From assembly GCF_032854445.1 (NCBI RefSeq), contig NC_088300.1:42258984-42322983 (forward strand): 64,000 nucleotides of DNA. Direction: 5' to 3'. The notes under the pieces are model-generated. The model did not search any database. It was not told where the DNA came from and saw only the letters and a program-made list of their open reading frames with translations. The position numbers and the translations under genes are program-made. Shown here one piece after another: positions 21,106-32,800 of the stretch. Position 1 is the stretch's first letter. The number at the start of each line of letters is the position of its first letter. This stretch comes from Liolophura sinensis. Taxonomy: Eukaryota; Mollusca; Polyplacophora; Chitonida; Chitonidae.

Positions 21106-23265
21106 CCCTGGCATACTCATATACGCGAGAGACTGTCCAATTTTAGTGTAGCTGTACGTTAATGGATCCGGTTGATTCCGCTATATACATGTAATTCTAT
21201 TACATGACTGACAGGTATACGCATATACCATGACCATGTACACACGCCCGCACACTGCACTCCTCCGTAATCCTCAAAATCCCTGTAAAACTGTGTTTAA
21301 TCCGCCCACATTTCGTGTAAGGTTCTTCAGTGGCGGATACGACGTTGCCACCTCTCAAGCAGTTCCCACGGCCTGTTACACTGCACGCTGGGTAATCTTT
21401 CTCACCTGTGTCAATGAGAGTTAATTCCCTGTAGAAATATCACAGGTAAATTACTTACTGGCATCAGCGTGATAAGCGAAACAGGTGGACCGTGAACAAT
21501 AACCCGTCACCTGACATTTTCCAACATCCAATTAGTGTAAACTTTCGCATTATTGGAACATACCGCTATTCAGTTACCTGAATTATGAACCACTTCGAGA
21601 TAATAACGAGATAATAATAATCCAAGGCATATTAATAGTAATTATTTGTGAGTGTAACTCATTAGATCTGCATGTATGTACAGGCACTGCGCATGACACA
21701 TGTATATATTCTCAGTCAGATACTGTGTTGGGGAGCAAGGCAGCAACAGCAGTGTTAGAATGGTAAATTTGGCATAAATAGAAAAATTCGCCATTATCCT
21801 ACAAGGGAAGTAAATCATGACATACATGTTTATACGTTTTCAACTAGCCTTGGGTACATACATGTAGCTTCACAACAAAACTATTCATCTGATCAGACAA
21901 TATAACATTACTCACTCATGTCTCAAAGTATTCAAACAACGACTTTACTTAAAACGTTCAAACTACAACATACTGTTCCGCAAGAATACACTTCACCTTT
22001 GCACAGGTGATTCATTCACTTAATAATTCTTTACTTGGCGGTATGTGGGTGCCAATATGTGGAAGAAGGGATATGCGTTGTCCTATACATCTATAAGTGT
22101 GTTGCGTGTTTTCTGTTCCAGGCACCTTAAATCATCTCACCCGAGTGTAAAACTGAGATAGAAAGATAGACTCAGGTTTTATAGTCGTGTTAAATTTTCA
22201 GTGTACTTGCCACCAGCGTACGGCGGGACATGTGAGGAGAATGTCCCTCTTTCTGTGAAAATTTAAAAAAAGGTTCCCACATAAGTGAGTAATAAACTGC
22301 TTATAGTGTCCTGGTTTGGCGTGGTATGTTGACAGTGGGTTGTGATTGCCGACAAGGTATGGGTGGCCGACCCTGCTCCAGTCTAGATAGAATTAAAGCC
22401 AATGTAAAGGTACTTGAGTCTATGGTACATCTGTCAAGTCGACTTTAATGCAGTGCTTAAGGGGTGATTATCTGTCACCAGCCAGCTGATCAAGTAGATG
22501 CCTATAGAATGCAGTCATATCAGGGAGTACAAGGCGGCTGTCGGCCAGGGACGTTTTACAGCCTTGTCTAACCTCAAGTACAACGATATTTCATCGTTAT
22601 CACCGCCTTTGCAATAAATCTCCGTATACCTTCCCACCCAGCGACAAGGCGAACCTGTCATATATCTGCTATACCGTATACCTCTGTTCAAACTCGGCAG
22701 CTTGTAACAGAGGTCACACATAATTGACTTACTCTGATCTATCCTATGTTCACCAATACTTGATAATTAACTCAGCACTTGCGTGAATGAGTATGGAGAT
22801 CTGCTGACAAGGGCAGCCTACAATAATGGACTCCAACCGTGGGCTTTCTTTGAAATGGTCGCTGTTCTAAATCAAACTTACTAACAGTCCCAGAGAGTGG
22901 ATTATGCAATATAGCTAGCGGGTGTTGGCACTGTAATAAGTAACCGGCTGTGAATCGGCAATGATTGGCAGTTTGGGCTGCGTTAGGAGCGGTTCCGCCA
23001 CTTGTAGGAGGCCTGCTGTCACTAATTGGAGGAGCTGTCGGGACTAAGGCGGCAGAATTCAGGCCGGCTTTAAGAAAGGTCTGCACCAGTTCCAGAGCTC
23101 ACTGCACTCGCGTGGAGACAGGCCAAACTGCACGGACGAGCCGCAATCGCGTATACTACGGTACTTCTCCACAACCTACAGTTATACCTCTTCGACTGCT
23201 TATAGTCGCAGAGTACAGATAGAAAGGAACAATCTGAGGATCCACGAGCGTGGTATGTTTTCACG
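21105..23265. other. sFRP upstream region
   Basis: No gene seen. The last few hundred bases before 23266 are more GC-rich than the surroundings and probably include the sFRP 5' UTR and promoter. No specific site can be assigned. Confidence 0.5.
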
Positions 23266-23803
23266 ATGACCAGAAACAGTGTTTTCCAGCAGTTATCCCC
23301 TAGCCAGTACATTCTGTTTTCTGTGTTTGCCCTAGCCGGCGCGTTCTACATCGGTGGGTGTCAAGCAACCCCTTATTCCGACGGCTACCTTAATGACTGG
23401 AATACCAACTGGGCGCTTCTCAGTGGCCGAATAAATCAGCAGAAGTGCGTGGACATACCAGCCAACTTATCGCTATGTAACGACATAGGTTATAAATCCA
23501 TGAGACTGCCGAATCTCTTGGAACACGACACCCTGGCTGAAGTGACGCAGCAAGCAGCATCATGGACACCTCTACTGGGCATTCAGTGTCACCCGAACAC
23601 CAAACTCTTCCTATGTTCTCTCTTCTCTCCTGTGTGTCTAGAGAGGAGGATCTGGCCGTGTCGCTCCCTTTGCGAGGCCGTAAAGTCCAAATGCGAGGCC
23701 AGCATGAATCGCTGGGGTTTTCCTTGGCCGGAGATGGTCCACTGTGAGAAATTCCCCCTTGATAATGATTTGTGTATATCGCCTCAAATGACGCCAGCTT
23801 CAG
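23266..23803 (+). CDS. sFRP exon 1 (signal peptide and frizzled CRD)
   Basis: 538 nt ending at the donor gtgagt, phase 1. Encodes residues 1-179, including CVDIPANLSLC, LGIQCHPNTKLFLCSLF and PVCLERRIWPCRSLCEAV. The frame happens to stay open to 23997 past the donor, which is intronic read-through into a repeat. Confidence 0.95.
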
Positions 23804-26800
23804 GTGAGTGTCCCACTCTTTACAACCGTCTGTGTGTTTATATCAGTCTACTCCACGATAAATGTCTTCATGAATATGCCCAAGGATTGTCCACTCTTAT
23901 AACAACGTGTAAATGTGTTTGTATACCCACTTACACACTTTATGTATATCCGCTCATTGACCACCCTTGTGACGAGGTGTTTATGGATATCCATTGATTG
24001 ACCACCAGTATAACGACGTGTGTGTATATCCACTCATTGACCACCCTTATGACGACATGTTTATGGATATCCATTGATTGACCACCAGTATAACGACGTG
24101 TGTGTATATCCACTCATTGACCACCCTTATGACGACGTGTTTATGGATATCCATTGATTGACCACCAGTATAACGACGTGTGTGTATATCCACTCATTGA
24201 CCACCCTTATGACGACATGTTTATGGATATCCATTGATTGGCCATCAGTATAACGAACGTGTTTGTATGTATATCCACTGACTGACCACCTTATAATGAC
24301 GAGTGCTTGTATACCCACTGATTGACAACCCTTATAACGACGTGTGTATGTATATCCACTGACTGATCACAGTCATAACAACGTGTATATGGATACTCAC
24401 TGATTGATCACCATTATAACGACGTATGTATGTATATCCACTGATTGACGATCCTAATTAGGACATGTGTATGGATATTCACTGACACTGATTGCTTGTC
24501 CATCCCGTATTACAACTTATATGTCCACTGAGTTTAAGCTCGCTATAATTGAAGATTTTTAGTATCTAAATCTCCCAAAATACCGTGACACCACTTGTGT
24601 CGCTTTTGTTGAGAAGGCTTCGCAAACTTGAGACCACGGGCATGTTGGCCTCTAATCCATTCGAGTGCTCGTGTGCTCGTCTTCTGTTGTACACCAGGCA
24701 CTGGGCGAATGGCCCTTAGTTCTCGCCGTACTCTCTTCTACATCGCTGCACGGATCGTTAAGCCTCTACATTTAACAACGTATTCATATAATTTTCTCAA
24801 GACACCAGTTTTTTTAATGGTGTATCTCCGGGTATATCTCAACAATATATAGTGAATTGTTGTGAAAATTATTAGCTGTATGTGAACAACGTTTTAAATT
24901 AATCAGTAGGCGATTATGGATTTACGCTTCTCCAATAACGTCCAATGTCGACAGTAACCATAGGAGAAATTACAGAAACACAAAAAATATATATTTCTTG
25001 CGCCTTTAAACCACCTTTAGTTACATTAGGAACAGCACTCATATTGAAAATTCACAGTAATGATAACTTTTATTGCATGAAGTAAATCTAGACAAAATTT
25101 CACCGAACAATATCTATATTTTATAACAAAAAATATATTAATTTTAAATGAATAAATAGAGGTTTTAGGTATTTTTACAATAAAACATACGTTGTTAGTG
25201 AAAAATTCTTACTAAATTGTAGAACGAAAATCTGATGAAGTAAGTCTTGATACTCATCTTAAATTCTTCGTGTTAATGCATTTGTTAACTGGCTTTGCTG
25301 CTTACACGGTGGTTAGGTAATACAGCTCACAATTTACAGGCCTGATATGCCAGTGTGCTAATGAACACCTATAGCCTGTGTTAATTAAGCATTTCCTGTG
25401 GTAACAGCGCACAGCTTTCCTGTTGACGCTGATTTGTTTAGATGGCGGCTCCACAGTTTGCTTGTAAGATAGCTGTACACATGAGGAATCGTTTCTTTGG
25501 GGGTTTTTTTCACACAGAACGACGAATTCTCTGTTTAGCTTTAATGACATTAGTCTGGAAAGATCACATATACATCAAGCGTTTTCATAAGATTTATATG
25601 AGTATACATAACCACGTATAAACGAATTGGAGCATTGCAATCCATCAATTTGCTTGGCACAGTTATAAAATTCCAGTACATCTGAGGCGAAAGTGCCGCT
25701 TCTGATTAAATACTGTACAAACTCATACATGTATAGACAGAAAATTCTCAAACAATATACACATCTTGAATAAAGTTAATGAAGCAAATAAACGTAAGGA
25801 TTGTTTTTGGAATTTGGCAAAGATAACGAAACTATTTCACTCTTTTTGATATTGCATTTTCGCAAAGTAAATATCTATTGTCCACAATATATTAAAATTT
25901 GATAAGCACGTTATACAGGGATTTGTTATATGCCCCGCTAAATTTAGACCCGAAATATAAATCTCTTGAATGTTCGTTTTTGTTTTAGAATGCATACTGG
26001 AGTGAAATTACATTTAATTTGAAAGTAAGGTAAACAAAAAGTTTAAAAATAGAAGACGAATGGAATATTATTGGTCATTCACCTCTTTACTAAATCTTAC
26101 GATATATATGGTAACATCAGGCTCCTGTGTCAGATTTTTCTTTACTCTTATTTACCACATTTCGAATTATGTTGAAAATGTACGCTAACCTTAAGATACC
26201 TTTATCTGCGCAATGTATATAGAAATTTGCTTATGACTGTGTGTAATTTGATATATTAGTATAGATCTTGAGAGAAAGTTGGTGACATATTTCAGCCTTT
26301 GTGGATGCGAATAAGTATGATTTCAACCGCATGCATTCGCGGTATGCATGCACACGCCTGTTTATCCATGTTACAGTGCGTGAACGGAAAGATTTGCCCT
26401 TCCTGTAAATACGAGCGATTGTTAAATTTAGATTGGGGATATCTATACGCTGGAATGTGACAAAGGAGAAAGTGGGTTTTTTTAATGGGTGTGGGAATTT
26501 GTTTTATGTAATTTTATTGGCAGTTTGAGAACTTTTTATAGTTTATAAGGCCAGTGATTTATGGGAGACACACGCCTGTTATCAGGTTTTGCATTGAAGG
26601 TATATGTCTGTGACAAACATTATTTGTATATATGTACAAGAAAGGAATTCCTGCCCACTCTTCGTTGGTTACTTTCTACCACATGGTATATGTAGAGTAG
26701 GGTACGGGGCTTTACTCCGACGAATTCCACTACATATGAATCCCGTATACGGGATCGATTTCCATCATCACCAACCAATCGCGTTACCAGTAATGTGAAA

Positions 26801-29800
26801 AAAGATCCCAGCCTGACAGAGCTCTGCGTCAGAGGCTTGCGCCGACTAAGTGCTTGGGACAAGCGACCGATTTCCTGTCCTCGGGACTTCGCGTCTCGGT
26901 AATTTGAGGGCCGGAGAAATCTGGAAACGGACTGACCATGAAGTTGGCCCTTGAACCTTTTCGGGTTTGCCAGAGCCGGCCCCTCGGTCGAGTTCCCGCG
27001 TCTCCATGGTATTGCTGGCGTAACATACATGAGCGCCGACAGGAGGAAATGATTCCATCTCTCGCCTGTTGGCAAGTCAATCCAAGGCCCGTCGTGCTAA
27101 ATAATACAGCTCGTAAATTTCCCCGCAAGCTGACGAAACTTTTGACAGCCGAAGATGAATGGGTCAAAAAAGCTCAGCGTATGCACTGATATATGTCTGC
27201 GTGAAGCGGAGGGATAATAGACTTCATCTAAGGTTTTTAACTTTTGGGGGTTAAAGTTTCTTTAGTACAAGACCGCTTCCTACAGTATAGATTGAAGTGG
27301 AAATTTTGCCCATACAACAGATTAGAGGCATTCGGTTATATTTAATATTAAGAAAGCCACATTACCGTTCAAAACACAGCACAACATTAACATAGCACAG
27401 ATTGTGATACTGCTCCTTAAGCTGGTATTACCAACACACAAGTCACAAGAAGATACATTCCAAAAACGACTGTTATAACAGCTGGCCGATAATTACGATT
27501 GCTTAAGCACGTGGCAAAAATATCTTTACATGGATTGTAAATTTAATGTGATTTTCTAATGCAGTATTCTTTTACTTTGTGGCAGTTATCAACTCATTAT
27601 GCAACAGTTAAAGTTTAATTTACACTACATGACCTGTGAAAAACAGTTGCAAAAAACGCTCTGTAGACGAGTGGATTTGTATATTGGTTAAGTCTATACA
27701 CAGTGCGTACACTGCCATAGACTTTTGGTCCCTTGGAAAACATATTCTGACTTATCTCTCTTAATTGGCGGAATGTCTCCGATGTTTCCGTGACTGGTTT
27801 GTTTTAGCTTTCTGATTCACAATTAATCTCATCACATTGAGAGTGCGTACCCCTGGTTTAAGTGTTCGGCTTGTGATAGGCTTAGTCGATTTGACTACAC
27901 CTTATCTGGCGAACTAAGTAAAACGGCGCCACACGCATAATTGTTACAAAGCTTCCTTAGTGGCAGCGAAAGGGGTAAATTCAATAGAAATATTTTGCTT
28001 CCGCTTATGAAAAACTGTTTATATTTACCATATCAAATGCCTTTGATAATGAAGCCTGCAGTGCATGACTTGTATGATTTCAGATACCCTTACACAAAAG
28101 TGCGAAGAAAACCCCCAAACAATTCTCATTTTCACATAGAAGACAGACTGTGGGTATAATTGCTGCAGTCATTGGCTTTAAATAAAAAATTGTGTGTCAG
28201 TGGAAATTGTTTGGGGTTGTATGATGCTCATGGTGAATGCTATCGCTGTGGTGCATGCAATACTATACTTTTATGCAAGGAACAGAATTGGTCAGACCGA
28301 CGGCTGGCTAGTTGCAGATAGACCACAAAATGGGCAGAATTATGTTATTTAGTAAAAATGACAAATTTATTGAGATTAAGATATTAAACCCAAACGAAAA
28401 TATCTTATGAATTTATTGAGATTAAGATACTAAATCCAAATGAAAATATCTTATGAATTCATTATTTGTAATGAATATATGTTAAAACAAATATAGCCCG
28501 CAAAGGTGGGGGTGAAAAAAGGCCAGAGTAGAACTGATATCTCACCGAGAGTCTCAATTTATAGGAAAACAAACTTCATATTTATTTAGGAATAGGCTTT
28601 CAAAGAGAATACAAAAAAATTATGAGGATGCGACTTTGCATGAGTAACTATCCTACATATTCTTGACTCCCCTGAGTTAAAAGGCATGGAAAAAATAGAA
28701 AATAAATGCATATCCTTTTAACTATTGAAGTGCAACATCACACTGCAGAAACGCATTACAGATATTTGGAAAATATCGGGAAAAGTCATGTACTGGCCTC
28801 CCAGAAAATTCCTAACATTAGGGGAGTACAGACTGATCTGCATACATTAGAATCTGGCTTACTAATATGTTTTCCAATTCAGTGAACAACAACATGAAAG
28901 AAAGAAAAACACGATATTTACAGGTGTCAAATTAATGGAATCCATTCATGTAAGTTAGGCCCTTTCTAAAACAACTTTGGCAAAACACGTTATAAGAAAC
29001 ATTCAACTGCTGGTCTCCTAATACACCTTGAGTGCTGACGGATTGACATTTAACACATTGTAAAAAATTAACTGATCAATAAAGGTAAGTTAGCCTTTTT
29101 TAAAAACAATTCTCAAAGCACACATGATAAGGAGCAGTCGAATGCTGGCCTGCTCACACACCTTGAGTACATACCGATAGACATTTTTACAAATTATACA
29201 AAGTTAACTGATCAATAAAAGTAAGTTAACCTTCTTCAAAAACAATTTTGACGACACAGTGAAATGCTGGCCCCTCGGCACACCCGGAGTGCAGAGGAGT
29301 TGACATTTTTACACACACAAATTAATCGAAGTTTGCCAACTAAGTGAAAACAAATAGCAGAACTAGTCAAATACTGTCCTCCGAGACATTCTATTTGCCT
29401 TACCCAGAGATACAGCCCAAGTATAATAAAATTGCAGCTGTAAAATACTGCTCATGTATACAAGCTTAGGTTAACCTTGTAATAGTTCCAGAGAAGTCGA
29501 ATCCTTGTCTCAAATAACTGGACAGCGGCCACAGACAGTTAGTTGAATATCCACAACTACTTCAAATTTACGAAAATATATTGATGCGAATGTATTGGTT
29601 CAGTGCGTCGAATTTCCATCGCCCAAGTTTTTGAATGTCCGATTCTGGAATACCTAGGGATGCAGCCGTGGTTGCGGTACCAATACGGAAACTATGCCCC
29701 TAGCGGTGTTTGGGATCAGGTCATTGAACTGAATTGGCTGCTTTCAATATGTCACAAAAGTGTGGCAAAAGCCCCGGAGTTTATTTGAAATAGAGATCTC

Positions 29801-32800
29801 TCAGAGGGACGTGACGCTGATAAGTAGGTTCTCAAGCCCCGTACCGGACACAAACTAGTTGTTTTTTTGTTTTTTTTTTGGCGAGTGGTATGTTGATATT
29901 TGCAGGGTGTAGGTCTCTGTTTTTGAAGTGATAGAGGGTTAAGGTCATGGAACTAAGTTCCCCCACCATGAGAATGGAAGACTATGTCCTCACGCTGGAC
30001 AACTGTCTTTTTGTTGTTATTACTGAACACAGTGATCTCACCAATACGGAGAAACACATGAAAAGCTAACAGAAACATTGCATTGAAAAGCGACCTATTT
30101 GTGTGTGAGGGAATCACACGATGTAGTGATGTGACTATCTGGTCTAGAATAGCCATGGTTATTGGAAGGCGTATATCCTGGGTAGGTTTGAGAGCCCGAA
30201 CACCTTTCAAGATCTTACTAATATAGAAACAGTCAGTTGGATCATCAAATCCCCTAGCTTTATGTATGAAGTCTATCGCCGAAATATGTGAACAGATTGT
30301 AACAGATTATTTTATGGAGTCTCATGTCTACCAGTTTGAAAATAAGAAACATGATTTACCATTAAAAGAGTTTAGCCAAGTCAGCCAATCTTCGATATCG
30401 GCCTTAGTCTCATTATTCAGACGAATGTGATGATGTGATTTTTTAATACCTATCGTTAAGATCTGCAGTCTGCGTAGAAAAGCTCTTCCAGGAATAATTA
30501 CTGAACAACAGAAGTTAAGATAACTGAGTAAGGACTGCAGTTCTGCTAAGGTTATACTTTGTTTACACCTGAATTTGGAAAGAAGACACCTTGCTTTCTC
30601 TTACTTCTCCGTCGGTAATCTTGTTTCCATACTATCTGAATCTCTACTTCTGTTCCGTACACTTTGATGACAGTTTTATTAACTTCGGTTTTTGAATCTT
30701 TGCTGAGAATTCCAGGGCGGTTGCACAACTAAATAAAGTTGGAAATGCCATGTGCACATTTTGGTGATCGTGGAAAAGAAATGAATATAAAATCGTCGAT
30801 AAGATGTGAAAGCTCCATTAAACCAAAATGGTGTTGCATGTTCCACTGAAGACAGCTACTCAAACTTTCAAATATTTTACAGGAAGATGAAGCTTCCATT
30901 GGTAGACATCTGTCAAGATAAAACTGACCGTTCCAGAGGAAACCTAAGTAGCTGGATGTATAGGGATCAAACGGACAGCGTCTTCGATGTCTGTTTTAGA
31001 CATTAGGCAGTGTCGGCCATGTAGTTGAACCAGGGAAATAATTATTACAATTGATTCATTATTAACCTGTTGAAAATCCTTTTGGTATAAATAAATTAAC
31101 TGATTGATCTTCAGAAAATGATATATCGTGGATAAGGCGAAATTTTCCGGCTTCTATTTTGGGGAATGACGCCTAATGGAGAACAGGTTAGGTTTGAAAA
31201 TGGTTGTGGGGAATATGGACCGGAAATTCGTACGCGAGATAACTCGTCTTTTAATTTATTTTCTACGAAAGAAGAGTGCTTAGTGGTTGATTTGTGATTC
31301 TTAGAGAATGCGTGTGAAGGACTGCCCTCAACACCCAAATGAAAGCCATTCGAAAGTCCGTTAATCGGTGGCGTGGCGGCTTTTGAACGTTTCATCCTCA
31401 TCAAGTCGGGGACAACGGACACTTGGGTAGATTTCCGGCGTTTAGCAGGCATGCTGACTGCAGGAACACAAGCAATGATAAAAGCAATAATCGTGTTTAA
31501 GGCTAGAATATTTAATGTATGTAATGTAAACAAGGAAAAATTGTTTTGCTGCACGGTCATGAATGCCATGTCCCGTACATATAAAGGAGGTACATTAGCC
31601 TCAAAAAGGTATGGAAACCTTATGGGTGAATAATATTTAAGAATCCCATGTAGTCAATGGTCCATACTTTTGATAAAATTAAGCCTCATACACCTCTAAT
31701 ATGCATTATGAATTTACAGACTGGACCTGCCAGTAAGATAAATGGCAATAAAAGAAGAATATTGTCCCTCAAAAGCTCACGTCTTCACAATATAAACAGT
31801 CAATAGTACTGCAATATGGGGGAGCACACCCCCTCCATGTAGGCCTACATGACTCAAGAGGTGCACCGACCTCAAAAAGTCCACCGGCTTCAAGTGAACA
31901 GCGTGGCAAAGTAAAATGTCAGCTACTGGGATACGAGTTGTTACAGAGCTTGACCCACCTCAGTTAATGTACTTGAGTGTGATCGACGCGTATGCCCAAC
32001 ATATGTGACATTACAATTTACATACTGACAGGGCCGTATACGTAGTTTATGAATGGGCAGTCATACAGCTGAAGCGTAGTCTAACATAACCCATGACTAA
32101 ATGAGATAAGTTAATCACAATAAGAAAATAATGATTAAAATGTCAGTAAAATTATATTTCAGAGTAGGCGTGACTGGTACCCGGGCCTACATGTGAAAGC
32201 TGAAACCGTTTAACCCTCAATAAGAAACCTTTCCGTTTAAAATGGTTCAAGCCCGGCGCATGCTACGTGCATATTTGTGCATGACCGTGGAATTTAAATG
32301 TACACCGTCACTGGTCATAAACTCCCGTGGGTTTTCCCGAAAGCCACAGTAGTGCCAAAACACGACATGTTTGTCATCATAGTGTAATAGGAGCTGAATC
32401 TGTTCATTTACAACAACTACGACAGCGTTATAATCCCTCAGGCAAAATAACGTGGCAGTACTTGTCCAATAAAAATTTGCCCCGCCCCGAACGCTAACTG
32501 GATGTACTGTGCGAAGGAAACCAGATCGCGTGCGAACAGCCAAAGGATTAGACATAGGCCCACCATTTGTCAGATCACTGTGACCCTGTTGTAGGAAAAC
32601 AGCCTCATTACGAGGCGTTATTAGGATGTCAGATATCGTGGTCTGTAACGCTGGACGGCCTGTGCGAACAGTGCCGCCTGGGACACGGAAGAAATCAACC
32701 TGAATGTTCTAAAACGAGAAACGAGGCTTGACAAAACAACCAGAACATGTGAAACCATGATTCAAAACTACGATCAAATAACGTATAAATGGCCTAGTAG

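Noticed and set aside
23804-23997. Extension of the sFRP first exon to a stop at 23997
   Set aside because: A consensus donor (G|GTGAGT) at 23803/23804 joins in phase to netrin-domain exons, and the extension is repeat sequence. Kept only as a possible intron-retention product.
26620-27189. Pair of long overlapping frames on both strands as a gene
   Set aside because: No recognised domain and no splice sites of convincing quality; reported only as an unexplained GC-rich block.
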